Shown here: positions 7,609 through 16,462 of the stretch, piece after piece
Position numbering within the stretch: the first letter of the stretch is position 1
Layout of the letters: each line of letters opens with the position of its first letter
Assembly (NCBI GenBank): GCA_903907865.1
Contig: CAIVPR010000140.1
Location: 1-64,000, forward strand
Length of the DNA stretch: 64,000 nucleotides
Origin: an uncultured Acidobacteriia bacterium
Lineage (GTDB): Bacteria; Acidobacteriota; Terriglobia; Bryobacterales; Bryobacteraceae
Direction: 5' to 3'
The notes under the pieces: model-generated
Seen by the model: the letters and a program-made list of their open reading frames with translations, nothing else
Told to the model about the DNA's origin: nothing
Database searches by the model: none
Position numbers and translations under genes: made by a program

Positions 7609-8925
7609 CTAGCGGTAGATTTGGCTGGGCAGCAGCGTCGCCGGAGTTAGAGCCGGGATCGGGGACCGGAAGTAGTTCTGGCTGTCCAAGATGCGGTAAA
7701 CTTCGCCCGCCACGCCGGAAGCCAAGGGCCCGACCGTCTGCCGACCACCGGTCAGCATGACAACGACAACCAGTTTCCGGTTGCCCTCGTTGAACGAGCC
7801 GAACCAGCCGAGGCGCGTGCGGCCTTCGCTGCAGGTGCCCGTCTTGCCGAAGATTTCCTGATCCTGCTTGGCGCGTCGCGCCGTACCGAATTCCACCGCG
7901 CCCCGCATGCCGGGCTTCATGTCGTCCACCAAAGGCCCGATATCCAAGCGGCGCTTGATTTGGGGTTGGAAGGCTTTCACTTCGTCTTCGGAACGCGGGT
8001 ACTGCAGCCAGTAGAGTGTGCCACGGTTGGCGATGGCGGTCATGAGGCCCGCCAACTCCAGCGGAGTCTGTGTAATCTCCTCGCCGAAACTGGTCAGCAT
8101 GCCCATGCCGCCGTTTTTGGGGGGAGCAGGGGGGAAGTAGCCAGCGTGTTCGCCCTCGATGTCGAGGCCGGCCTTTTCGCCGTAGCCGAACATCCGGGCG
8201 TAGTGGCTGAAACGGTCGTAGCCGAGCTTCACGCCCAAGTTGGCGAAATAGGAGTTGTTCGAGAAGGCCAAGGCGTCGGTGAGGTCCGGCGAACCCTTGC
8301 TAAAGAAGCGGACAGGGTTGATGCGCGGCACCAAGTTTTCCTTGAGACCGGCCAATGCCACTGAGACTTTAACAGTCGAGCAGGGGATGAACCCGTTGCC
8401 GAGGGCCAGTGGTTGGTTCACCATGGTCAGGATCCGACCGTTCGATGGATCCACCACCACGACCGAGCCATTCAGCGGACCAAGGGCATCGACGGCGGCA
8501 CGGCGAACGAGCAGATCCTCGCCGTCGGTGCGATCCGCAGTCGCGGAATCCTTGTAAACCGGCTCGTCCCACGTCTGGACCCAGCCTCGACGCCGAACGG
8601 AGGTCTTGCCGTTGGTTTTGCCCGCGACAGCGGTTATCCCCCTGACGCCGGGAACGACCGCAGCCTTCGCCACCAGTGCAGGAGCCTTCGCGGCGGTAAC
8701 CGGCTTGGCCGTCGCAACGGGTGCCTTCTTGACCACGGCCGCCTTCTTACGGGCCTTCGGCGCGATCTTCTTTTTACCTGAAGGTGCAGTGCCGTCGGAT
8801 GTCTGGGGCGAATCGGGAACAGCGTACGCAATGCTTGTTGCCAATGCGAGGGCCATCACCACGCAGACGACGCTGCGGAGGTTGGAGGCGCACTGTCGGA
8901 ATGGGATATACAATTTGGGACCCAC
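7609..8925 (-). CDS. penicillin-binding transpeptidase-domain protein
   Basis: This 438-residue protein has an N-terminal signal or anchor (VVCVVMALALATSIAYA), a Lys/Ala/Pro-rich linker at residues 50-100 and a transpeptidase domain. The three penicillin-binding motifs are present: CSTVK (Ser183, Lys186), SNN at 222-224 and KTG at 361-363. It is shorter than class B PBPs such as PBP2 or FtsI and lacks an obvious dimerisation domain, so it is a compact D,D-transpeptidase or class D beta-lactamase-like enzyme working on periplasmic peptidoglycan. It stands alone, with terminator-like DNA upstream. Confidence 0.88.
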   Translation of the reverse strand: MGPKLYIPFRQCASNLRSVVCVVMALALATSIAYAVPDSPQTSDGTAPSGKKKIAPKARKKAAVVKKAPVATAKPVTAAKAPALVAKAAVVPGVRGITAVAGKTNGKTSVRRRGWVQTWDEPVYKDSATADRTDGEDLLVRRAAVDALGPLNGSVVVVDPSNGRILTMVNQPLALGNGFIPCSTVKVSVALAGLKENLVPRINPVRFFSKGSPDLTDALAFSNNSYFANLGVKLGYDRFSHYARMFGYGEKAGLDIEGEHAGYFPPAPPKNGGMGMLTSFGEEITQTPLELAGLMTAIANRGTLYWLQYPRSEDEVKAFQPQIKRRLDIGPLVDDMKPGMRGAVEFGTARRAKQDQEIFGKTGTCSEGRTRLGWFGSFNEGNRKLVVVVMLTGGRQTVGPLASGVAGEVYRILDSQNYFRSPIPALTPATLLPSQIYR

Positions 8926-9078
8926 TTCTTAGACCACCACGGCGCGAAAGACGTTACGGAGCAAATCAGAAACAGTCCGGGGAGCAACCGGATACTCCAT
9001 TCTCCAACGTTCCTGAACGGGGGTCAACCCTAAATGGGTCTTTTCCGGCACCGGACCGTCACTTTCCTCAACCCAACT

Positions 9079-9122
9079 AATATCGGCGGGTCGCAGGGAA
9101 AACTTTAGCCCCCGCCGATATT
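9079..9122 (-). terminator. strong hairpin downstream of the SDR gene
   Basis: AATATCGGCGGG (9079-9090) pairs perfectly with CCCGCCGATATT (9111-9122) across a 20-nt loop. It starts 24 bases beyond the stop of the minus-strand SDR gene, so it is the likely terminator of that gene. The T run (9121-9125) is on the + strand side, so bidirectional function is possible. Confidence 0.55.
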
Positions 9123-9146
9123 TTTATGTCTGCCGGTTGGAAAACC

Positions 9147-9908
9147 TTACGCGGCCGTCCAGCCGCCGTCGATGGAAACCACGGCACCGTTGACAAAGGC
9201 GGCTTGGTCGGAGCACAGGTACAGCGCCAAATAGGCGATTTCGTCCGGCTTGCCGAGGCGACCGACGGGTTGGCGCTGGTTGAGTTCGGCCCGAACCTTG
9301 TCCTTCTCGTGGCTGTGGTACTTCTCGATGTAGCCCTCGACAAACGGCGTGTCGACTGTGCCGGGTGCGATGCAGTTGACGCGCAGGCCAACCGGGTAAT
9401 CCACCGCCAGCTGTTTGGTCATCGCGACCACGGCACCCTTGGTTCCGCAATACGCGAAACGGCGTTTCACGCCCACCAAGCCCGCAACCGAGCCGATGTT
9501 GACGATGCTGCCAGGAAACGAGCGACCGGCGTCTCGCAGCAAGGGGAGGCAGAACTTGGTGACGAGGTAAAGTCCTCGCACGTTGACGCGGAAGATGCGG
9601 TCGAAATCGTCGGCCTCGGTTTCCTCGACGCCGCCAACCAACCCGATTCCGGCGTTGTTGACCAGGATGTCGAGCCTCTCGATGCCGGCGATCCCTTCGC
9701 GGACTGCGGCTTCGCTGGTGATGTCGAAGATGCGGACGGAGGCGCCGGGCAGTTCGGCGGCGAGCGTCTCGGCCTTGGCACGGTCGATGTCAACGATGAT
9801 GACGGAGGCTCCGGCGGCAGTCAGGACGCGGCTGGTCTGCTCGCCAATTCCGCTAGCGCCGCCGGTTACGAGGGCGATCCGCCCGTCGAGTCGAAAAGGT
9901 ATACTCAT
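9147..9908 (-). CDS. short-chain dehydrogenase/reductase
   Basis: This 253-residue classical SDR has the cofactor motif TGGASGIG, VDID after the second strand (an acidic residue that favours NAD over NADP), NNAG, catalytic Ser in NIGSVAG, YCGTK with the Tyr-x3-Lys pair, and the C-terminal GAVVSIDGGW. The segment APGTVDTPFVE resembles sugar-acid dehydrogenases such as 2-keto-3-deoxy-fuconate dehydrogenase, but the substrate cannot be fixed from sequence alone. It is divergent from the uracil-DNA glycosylase gene; the two starts are only a few bases apart if the GTG start there is used. Confidence 0.9.
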   Translation of the reverse strand: MSIPFRLDGRIALVTGGASGIGEQTSRVLTAAGASVIIVDIDRAKAETLAAELPGASVRIFDITSEAAVREGIAGIERLDILVNNAGIGLVGGVEETEADDFDRIFRVNVRGLYLVTKFCLPLLRDAGRSFPGSIVNIGSVAGLVGVKRRFAYCGTKGAVVAMTKQLAVDYPVGLRVNCIAPGTVDTPFVEGYIEKYHSHEKDKVRAELNQRQPVGRLGKPDEIAYLALYLCSDQAAFVNGAVVSIDGGWTAA

Positions 9909-9911
9909 CGG

Positions 9912-10640
9912 GTGAATTGTAGCAATTCGAAGGCCACGAACGCGGCTGCGCCCTCGTCGTCAGGTTTGGCGACGCTGAACGAGGAGATCGCCGGCTGCAC
10001 GCGCTGTCCGCGGCTTGTGGCGCACTGCCGCGAGGTGGCGAGCGTCAAACGGCGCGCGTACCGGGACCAGGAGTACTGGGGGAAACCGGTACCGTCGTTC
10101 GGCGACCCGGCGGCGCGGCTGCTGGTGGTGGGACTGGCCCCGGGAGCGCACGGGGCCAACAGGACCGGTCGCATGTTCACCGGCGACAGGTCGGGGGACT
10201 TTCTATACAAAGCGATGCACCGGGCCGGATTCGCATCGCAGCCTGACAGCGTGTCGAAGGATGATGGGTTGGCGCTGCGCGATGCGTGGATCACCGCACC
10301 AGCGCACTGCGCCCCTCCCGACAACAAGCCGCTGCCCGAGGAACTGCGGAACTGCCGTCCGTTTTTGGACCGCGAGTTGGATCTGCTGGTAGGGATCAAG
10401 GTTGTGGTGGCGTTGGGGAGGATCGCGACGGACGCCTGGCTGGGGATTCAGCGGGACCGGGGCAAGATCGCATCCGTGACAGCCTACGGCTTCGGCCACA
10501 ACGTGCTGCATGCGGATTTGAGCCCGATGCTGCTGTGTTCCTACCATCCCAGCCAGCAAAACACTTCTACGGGACGGCTGACCCAGGAGATGTTGGACGG
10601 GGTTTTCCTGCGGGCCGCGGACCTGTTGGCAACGCGATAG
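9912..10640 (+). CDS. family 5 (UDGb) uracil-DNA glycosylase, iron-sulfur type
   Basis: The protein carries the UDGb signature GLAPGAHGANRTGRMFTGD and the C-terminal CSYHPSQQNTSTGRLT. The early CTRCPRL, with further cysteines (HCRE, HCAPP, NCRP), fits the [4Fe-4S] cluster of this family. It removes uracil and other deaminated bases from DNA, starting base excision repair. The start is uncertain: GTG at 9912 gives 242 residues, while TTG at 9966 gives an N-terminus (LATLNEEIAGC) closer to the family's usual beginning and leaves room for divergent promoters. Confidence 0.92.
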   Translation: MNCSNSKATNAAAPSSSGLATLNEEIAGCTRCPRLVAHCREVASVKRRAYRDQEYWGKPVPSFGDPAARLLVVGLAPGAHGANRTGRMFTGDRSGDFLYKAMHRAGFASQPDSVSKDDGLALRDAWITAPAHCAPPDNKPLPEELRNCRPFLDRELDLLVGIKVVVALGRIATDAWLGIQRDRGKIASVTAYGFGHNVLHADLSPMLLCSYHPSQQNTSTGRLTQEMLDGVFLRAADLLATR

Positions 10641-10694
10641 AACCGATCACCCTCGACCCGCGTCCCAAATAGTACTAGTCCTGGCTGGATGGCC

Positions 10695-10742
10695 TTGACA
10701 ACGTCGATACGCAACGTCTATCTTTAGGGTAATCGAAAGATA
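10695..10742 (+). promoter_or_regulatory. candidate asnB promoter with an overlapping inverted repeat
   Basis: TTGACA (10695-10700), an 18-base spacer and TATCTT (10719-10724) form a sigma70-like promoter. A perfect 7-bp inverted repeat, TATCTTT (10719-10725) and AAAGATA (10736-10742), overlaps the -10 and the expected start of transcription, a good place for an operator. Confidence 0.45.
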
Positions 10743-10790
10743 CGGGACGGCGCACGAGGGGAATCGTGTACCTGAAGGGTGAATGATCAA

Positions 10791-12728
10791 ATGTGCGGGA
10801 TAGCTGGGTTCACCCAGCTGAGGGGAAGTGTTGACGACGGCGTCATCCGCCGGATGACGGGCACGCTTGCGCATCGGGGCCCTGATCAGCAGGGCACGTT
10901 TGCGTCGACCCGGTCATCTCCGCATGCCGCCCTTGGGGCGGTACGGCTTCAAGTCATCGACCTCGGCGGGGGCGAACAGCCCTTCCGAACGGATGACGCC
11001 GACACCGTCATCGTGTACAACGGCGAAATCTACAACCACTCGGAACTGCGCCGACAACTGGAGTCACTGGGGCACCGGTTCCGATCCAACTGCGACACGG
11101 AGGTCGCCCTCCGCGCATTCCTGCAATGGGACACCGGCTGTTTCCAGCGGTTCCGGGGCATGTACTCGATGGCCATCTGGTCGGAATCCGCCGAGCGGCT
11201 GGTGCTCGCGCGCGACCGTATGGGCATCAAGCCCCTCTACCTCACCCGGATCGGTTCCGACCTGGTTTTCGGCAGTGAAATGAAGGCGCTCTTTGCCCAC
11301 CCGAAGGTTACACGGAGGCTGGACAAAACCGCGTTGCAGGACTTTCTCTCCCTGAACTACGTTCCGAGCCCGCGCACGATGGTGGAAGGGATCTCGAAGC
11401 TCCCGGCCGGCCACTACCTCGAATGGCGGCACGGCGTCGAGCGCACCGCCCCCTATTGGAAGCTGAAATTCGCGCCCGACAATTCCATCCGCGAGGAAGG
11501 TGCGGCGGAGCAACTCGACCACCTGCTGCGGGGTGCCGTGAAGGAGAACCTGGCGAGCGACGTGCCCCTGGGTATTTGGGCTAGCGGCGGCGTCGACTCG
11601 ACCACGTTGATCCATTACGCCTCGGAACTGGGTTCGCGCCCGCTGAAGACGTTTTCGATTGCCTTCGAATCCAAGTCGTGCGATGAAAGTCCGTGGTTCC
11701 GGGACGTGGCCAAGCGCTACGGCACCGAACACCACGAGTTCGAGTTGAACAGGGAGTCCGAAATTGTCTCCGCCATTGAGGACTTCGCCCTGTATTCAGA
11801 CGAGCCCGGGGCCGATGCGGGCGCGCTTCCGGTATGGTTCCTGTCGAAGATGACAAGGGAGCATGTGACGGTGGCGCTTTCGGGCGAGGGCGGCGACGAA
11901 CTCTTCGGCGGCTACCTGACGTACAAGGCCGACCTGTTGGCCCGACCGCTCCGGATGGTGCCGCGGATCCTCCGCAAGGCCGCATTGGGCACGGCGCGCC
12001 GTCTGTTGCCTGTCTCGGACGCCAAGATCGGGTTCGAATACAAGCTGAAACGGTGGCTGGAAGGGTCGCTGCTCGACGCCGACGAGGCGCACCTGTTCTG
12101 GAATGGTGCCTGCACACGCGCACAGAAGCTGGCGTTGGTGCCGAATTCCAACGGCCATCACCTGCATGCACTCTACGGAGATCTGCCAGAGGCGGACAAA
12201 ATCGGGTTCCTGAACAGGTATATGATGCTGGACCAATTGTTCTACCTGCAGGACAATCTGCTGTCCAAGGTGGATCGGATGAGCATGGCCCACTCGTTGG
12301 AAGTCCGTCCGCCGCTGTTGGACCACCGCATTGTGGAATTTGCGGCACGCCTGCCGCAGAACCTGAAGATCCGGGGCCTGCAGCAGAAGTTCATCCTGAA
12401 GCGCACCATGCGGGGGAAACTGCCGGACGCCATCCTGGACCGCAGGAAGGCGGGCCTCGACATCCCCGCGCACGAGTGGTTCCGGGGACCGTTGCTGCCG
12501 CTTCTGCGCGACACCCTGACACCTGAAGCCCTTCGAAACAGTCTCTTGTTTGACGCCAGCGCAACGGAATCGCTCATCCGCGCGCATATTGATCGTAGGA
12601 CCAACGCCGGATACCAACTATGGGGCCTGTTGACACTCTTCCTTTGGCTGAAAAAGTGGAACATCGAGATCGAGCCGCCAGAGTACGCTCCGTCCGAACC
12701 AGCCCCGATCTACGCCGTGGCGAGCTGA
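10791..12728 (+). CDS. asnB: asparagine synthetase, glutamine-hydrolysing
   Basis: This 645-residue enzyme converts aspartate to asparagine using glutamine and ATP in the cytoplasm. The ATG at 10791 was chosen, not the GTG four codons earlier, because Cys2 (MCGIAGF) must become the N-terminal nucleophile of the glutaminase domain (to about residue 190). The synthetase domain has the ATP loop ASGGVDST and the conserved ALSGEGGDELFGGY. GAAGGG lies 11 bases upstream as ribosome site. The 3' end overlaps the next gene by 109 bases. Some family members act in cell-surface glycan or secondary-metabolite clusters, and the downstream glycosyltransferase makes that possible. Confidence 0.95.
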   Translation: MCGIAGFTQLRGSVDDGVIRRMTGTLAHRGPDQQGTFASTRSSPHAALGAVRLQVIDLGGGEQPFRTDDADTVIVYNGEIYNHSELRRQLESLGHRFRSNCDTEVALRAFLQWDTGCFQRFRGMYSMAIWSESAERLVLARDRMGIKPLYLTRIGSDLVFGSEMKALFAHPKVTRRLDKTALQDFLSLNYVPSPRTMVEGISKLPAGHYLEWRHGVERTAPYWKLKFAPDNSIREEGAAEQLDHLLRGAVKENLASDVPLGIWASGGVDSTTLIHYASELGSRPLKTFSIAFESKSCDESPWFRDVAKRYGTEHHEFELNRESEIVSAIEDFALYSDEPGADAGALPVWFLSKMTREHVTVALSGEGGDELFGGYLTYKADLLARPLRMVPRILRKAALGTARRLLPVSDAKIGFEYKLKRWLEGSLLDADEAHLFWNGACTRAQKLALVPNSNGHHLHALYGDLPEADKIGFLNRYMMLDQLFYLQDNLLSKVDRMSMAHSLEVRPPLLDHRIVEFAARLPQNLKIRGLQQKFILKRTMRGKLPDAILDRRKAGLDIPAHEWFRGPLLPLLRDTLTPEALRNSLLFDASATESLIRAHIDRRTNAGYQLWGLLTLFLWLKKWNIEIEPPEYAPSEPAPIYAVAS

Positions 12729-14485
12729 TCGTCGTCCTCTTTGCGGCCATCATCTATCTGACCTCGATCATCGCCCCGCCGCGCCTGATGGACGACGTGG
12801 ACGCGGTGCAGGCGCAGATCGCGCACAACATGGTTCAGTCCGGCGACTGGGTGACGGCGCGGCTCGATGGCGTCAAGTACCTCGAGAAGTCTCCGATGAA
12901 GTACTGGATGATGGCGGTCTCGTTCGAAGTGTTCGGTGTGCACGACTGGTCGGCGCGGATTCCGATCTATCTTTCGACGATCTTACTGTGCTGGCTGGTG
13001 GCGCGGATTGCAGGTTGGGCTTTTCAGGCGGAGGCGATGGGATCGGATGCCGGCCTGTACGCGGGTCTGGCACTGGCCACCTCCATCGGATTGTGGCTGT
13101 TCACGCGGATCCTGATACCGGACGTGATCCTGACGGCTACGATCGCGCTCGCCATGTGGGGACTTTTCCGCGCCTTGGAGCCGGACGAGGCGAGGCCGAA
13201 GGTTTGGGCGTTGGGGGCATGGGCGGCTGTCGGGACAGGCATGCTGCTGAAGGGGTTGATCGCGGCGGTGTTCCCGATCGGAATCGCGCTGGTGTATTTG
13301 TTGGCGACGGGTTGGTGGCGTCGGCGCACCAGCTGGAGTAAGTTGCAGATTCCTTTGGGACTCGTCGTCATGTTGGCGGTGGCGGCACCTTGGCACGTGC
13401 TGGCGACGCTGCGAAATCCACCGTACTTCGACTTCACGATGCACAGCGAGTCCGGGTCGTACCGGGGATTCCTGTGGTTCTACATCTTCAACGAGCACAT
13501 TTTGCGATTCCTCAACCTGCGGTATCCGAGGGACTACAACACGGTTCCCCGCCCCCTGTTCTGGCTGTTCCATTTCCTGTGGTTCTTCCCGTGGAGCGCG
13601 TTCTTGGTGCGTGCCGTCGGGCTGTCGTTCGGGACGGCGGACCGGGCATCGCGGATGCGCCTGCTGTGCCTATGCTGGATCGGCGTTGTGATGGGGTTCT
13701 TCACCTTGTCCACAACGCAGGAATATTACTCGATGCCGGCCTATCCCGCAATGGCGATGTTGATCGGGTCGGCCATGGCGTTGGCGGGAGCGAAGGCGTG
13801 GAACCTCTGTCTGCGGATTGCGGGCGCGGTGTCGGGCGTGGCGTTTTTGGCAATTGTGGGACTGCTGTGGGCGAGCCGCGGGTATGCAACGCCCGGCGAC
13901 ATCGCCCAGGCGCTGGCCTCGAATCCCGACGCCTACACGCTGTCCCTGGGGCACATGGGGGACCTGACGCTGCGGTCGTTCGCATATCTGCGCCTGCCGT
14001 TGGTGATTGCGGGGGCGGCGACGCTGGTTGGGGCGGTCGGGGTGTGGATGTGGCGGGACAGGAGGGCTGCGTTCGCCTTGGCGGTGATGATGGTGCTGTT
14101 TTTCCAGGCCGCGCGGGTGGCGTTGATCGCGTTCGATCCGTATTTGGGGTCGTGGCCCTTGGCGCAGGCTCTGAACAAGGCTCCGGCGGGCGGGTTGATT
14201 ATTGATGATCCGTATTACGAGATGTCTGGGATCTTCTTCTACACCAACCGGACGGCGCTGATTCTGAACGGGCGGAAGAATAATTTGGAGTACGGGTCGT
14301 ATGCGCCGGATGCGCCGAAGGTGTTCATCGGAGACGCGGATTTCGTGTCGCGGTGGAGGGGGGGCGACCGGTGGTATGTGGCGTCGGAGGATGAGAAGGT
14401 GGCGCACCTGCGGGAACTGGTTGGGGCCGAGGCGCTGCATCCGGTGGCGTCGGCGGGGGGAAAGACGGTTTATTCGAATAGGTAG
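12620..14485 (+). CDS. ArnT/GT83-type membrane glycosyltransferase
   Basis: This 621-residue protein has about a dozen hydrophobic segments and a first periplasmic loop with the acidic motif RLMDDVDAVQAQIA followed by SGDWVTARLDG and LEKSPMKYW. That pattern is typical of the ArnT/PMT superfamily, which transfers sugars from polyprenyl-phosphate donors to lipid A, glycans or proteins on the outer face of the inner membrane. The ATG at 12620 overlaps asnB; a GTG at 12656 is an alternative. The acceptor is unknown. The overlap suggests cotranscription with asnB. Confidence 0.85.
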   Translation: MGPVDTLPLAEKVEHRDRAARVRSVRTSPDLRRGELIVVLFAAIIYLTSIIAPPRLMDDVDAVQAQIAHNMVQSGDWVTARLDGVKYLEKSPMKYWMMAVSFEVFGVHDWSARIPIYLSTILLCWLVARIAGWAFQAEAMGSDAGLYAGLALATSIGLWLFTRILIPDVILTATIALAMWGLFRALEPDEARPKVWALGAWAAVGTGMLLKGLIAAVFPIGIALVYLLATGWWRRRTSWSKLQIPLGLVVMLAVAAPWHVLATLRNPPYFDFTMHSESGSYRGFLWFYIFNEHILRFLNLRYPRDYNTVPRPLFWLFHFLWFFPWSAFLVRAVGLSFGTADRASRMRLLCLCWIGVVMGFFTLSTTQEYYSMPAYPAMAMLIGSAMALAGAKAWNLCLRIAGAVSGVAFLAIVGLLWASRGYATPGDIAQALASNPDAYTLSLGHMGDLTLRSFAYLRLPLVIAGAATLVGAVGVWMWRDRRAAFALAVMMVLFFQAARVALIAFDPYLGSWPLAQALNKAPAGGLIIDDPYYEMSGIFFYTNRTALILNGRKNNLEYGSYAPDAPKVFIGDADFVSRWRGGDRWYVASEDEKVAHLRELVGAEALHPVASAGGKTVYSNR

Positions 14486-14487
14486 CC

Positions 14488-15696
14488 CTAGTGGATGTTG
14501 TCCGCCAGCGAGAAGATCGGCAGGTACAGGGCGATCAGAACGAAGGCCACGAAGATGCCCATGAAGACCATGATTGCGGGCTCGATCAACGACATCACCG
14601 CCGTCATCTTGGTGTTGACGTCCTCCTCGTAGAATTCGGCGACGCTGGTGAGCATCTGCGGCAATGCGCCGGTCGATTCGCCCACTTCGATCATGTCCAC
14701 CGAGAGCGCAGGGAAGATGCCCGTGGCCGAGAGCGACCCGGAAAGCGGCTGCCCTTCCCGGACCATTTTGCCCGCCTGTGTGAGGGTTTTGCGCAGCAGG
14801 GGCGTCCCGAGCGAGCCCGCCGCCGTCTCCAAGCCTTGGACCAAGGGGATGCCGCCGGTCAGCAGCGTTCCCAAGACTCGGGAGAACTGCGCCACTTGGT
14901 ATTTGATCCAGATGTCGCCAAATATAGGCACCTTGATCTTGACCCGGTCGATCTTTTCCTGCGCAGCCTCGCCGCGCGACCACCAGGCGAAGAGCGCGGC
15001 CAGACCCACCAAGGCACCGAGGCCGATCAGCACGTAGTCCTTAGCTGTGGTGCCGAGGGCGATCAGCCAGACCGTAATGGTCGGCAACTGCGCCGACATG
15101 GCCGAATACAGGGCGGCGAAGCTCGGCACCACATACGTGATGAGGAACAGCACCAGCACGATGACCAGCACAATCAGCACGCACGGGTACATCATGGAGA
15201 CCAGGATCTTCTTGCGGACGCCCAGCGCCAGTTTTTGGTAGGTGACGTAGCGGTCCAGCACCTCCACCAAGCTGCCCGATTTCTCGCCCGCCATGATGGA
15301 CGTGACGTAGATTTTCGGGAAGATTTCCTGGCCCCGGAAGGCGTCCGACAGCAGTACCCCTCGTTTGACCTCCTCGCGGACGGCGTCGATGTAGGGCTTC
15401 AGCTTGGCGTCGGTGAGGCGCTCGGCCAGCAGGTCCAAGGATTTCAGGATCGGCAGACCGGCGCGTATCAGCGTCGAAAACTGCTGGTTGAAGATGAGGA
15501 ACTTCTCGATGTCGAGCTTCTTCTTGCCGCCCAGGCCGAAGCCGGACGCGATTCCACCGTCCTTGGATGTGACGGTGTAGACGAGGAAGCCTTGGCGCGC
15601 GTAGCGGTCACGGACCTCCTGCTCTGTGCCCCCGGTGGCGGACTGGTGGTGCACCGTACCAGCCGGATCTGCGTATTTGACGGCGAATTGGCCCAT
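14488..15696 (-). CDS. pilC: type II secretion / type IV pilus inner-membrane protein (PilC/GspF)
   Basis: The 402-residue protein has the family's two homologous cytoplasmic domains (about 60-190 and 265-385), each followed by hydrophobic segments (YPCVLIVLVIVLVLFLITYVV and IMVFMGIFVAFVLIALYLPIF). Typical motifs are LIRAGLPILKSLDLL, GEKSGSLVEVL, LLTGGIPLVQGLE and GESTGALPQML. It forms the inner-membrane platform for pilus or pseudopilus assembly. No other pilus gene is next to it. Its ATG overlaps the lolA stop by one base (TGATG), so both are translated from one message. Confidence 0.93.
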   Translation of the reverse strand: MGQFAVKYADPAGTVHHQSATGGTEQEVRDRYARQGFLVYTVTSKDGGIASGFGLGGKKKLDIEKFLIFNQQFSTLIRAGLPILKSLDLLAERLTDAKLKPYIDAVREEVKRGVLLSDAFRGQEIFPKIYVTSIMAGEKSGSLVEVLDRYVTYQKLALGVRKKILVSMMYPCVLIVLVIVLVLFLITYVVPSFAALYSAMSAQLPTITVWLIALGTTAKDYVLIGLGALVGLAALFAWWSRGEAAQEKIDRVKIKVPIFGDIWIKYQVAQFSRVLGTLLTGGIPLVQGLETAAGSLGTPLLRKTLTQAGKMVREGQPLSGSLSATGIFPALSVDMIEVGESTGALPQMLTSVAEFYEEDVNTKMTAVMSLIEPAIMVFMGIFVAFVLIALYLPIFSLADNIH

Positions 15697-16337
15697 CAGC
15701 GACCTTTTTCCTCCATGACTTCAACACCCCTCGGCGCGTGGAAAACGAATAGGTCCGCCGCGACCTGGGGGTTCAACTTCTCGCCGGAAAACGCGAAATC
15801 GAGTTTCGAGAGATCTTGTCCAGTAATGACGACGCGCCGGATCTCACCCGATGGCTCGACCTGGAACTCGGCCTTGGTGTAGGCGAGGTTGTCGGTCTTG
15901 GCATCGGCCTCGATCCAAATGGCATTGTTGGCGGTGCGGCTGCGGACGCCGCGAAATTCCTTGGCGAATTCGAGGTGCCCGAGGAGGAATGCGAGGGGTG
16001 CACGGAGGTCGTCGGAGGCCGCGAGCTGGCGTTTGAAGGCCTGGTCGTCGCCGGGGGTGTATTCGAAGACGTTCTTGCCGTCGGCGAGGAAGAGTTTTCC
16101 GGCGGGCGAGGCATAGTCCCAGCGCATGCGGCCCGGCTTGCGGAGGTAGAGGGTGCCGGATTCGCTCTGGACCGGGCGGCGTCCACCGGAGTAGGTCTGG
16201 GTGAAGGCGAGTTGCAGGGATTGGGCGTGGTTGTAGCGGTTCTCGACAGCCTTCAGGAGGGCTGGCAGCGGCAGGGAGTCTGCAGCGGCGAGGCTGGAGG
16301 CAAGCAGCAGGGCCGCGAGGGCGGGAAACCGTGTCAC
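15696..16337 (-). CDS. lolA: LolA-like outer-membrane lipoprotein carrier
   Basis: The protein resembles LolA: after the signal peptide come the helix VENRYNHAQSLQLAFTQTYS, the strand pair SGTLYLRKPGRMRWDYASP (a hallmark of LolA), LFLADGKNVFEYTP and PLAFLLG. LolA shuttles lipoproteins across the periplasm. The GTG at 16337 gives MTRFPALAALLLASSLAAAD, a clean signal peptide; an ATG at 16385 would add 16 less likely residues. It is coupled to pilC downstream. LolC/D/E partners are not adjacent. Confidence 0.9.
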   Translation of the reverse strand: MTRFPALAALLLASSLAAADSLPLPALLKAVENRYNHAQSLQLAFTQTYSGGRRPVQSESGTLYLRKPGRMRWDYASPAGKLFLADGKNVFEYTPGDDQAFKRQLAASDDLRAPLAFLLGHLEFAKEFRGVRSRTANNAIWIEADAKTDNLAYTKAEFQVEPSGEIRRVVITGQDLSKLDFAFSGEKLNPQVAADLFVFHAPRGVEVMEEKGR

Positions 16338-16462
16338 ATAGAGACTGACGTGGGCGGGGGGCCGGGCGTGCAAGACCGACTCCATCCCGTCAGCGTTGCG
16401 GCCGCCCCGAACATTTTCCTGAGAAAAATCCAGTCCCGCGCCACTATCCCAGTAGGCCCGGA

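Noticed and set aside
9126-9911. Upstream extension of the uracil-DNA glycosylase frame
   Set aside because: It overlaps the SDR gene antisense and lacks family similarity; the true start is at 9912 or 9966.
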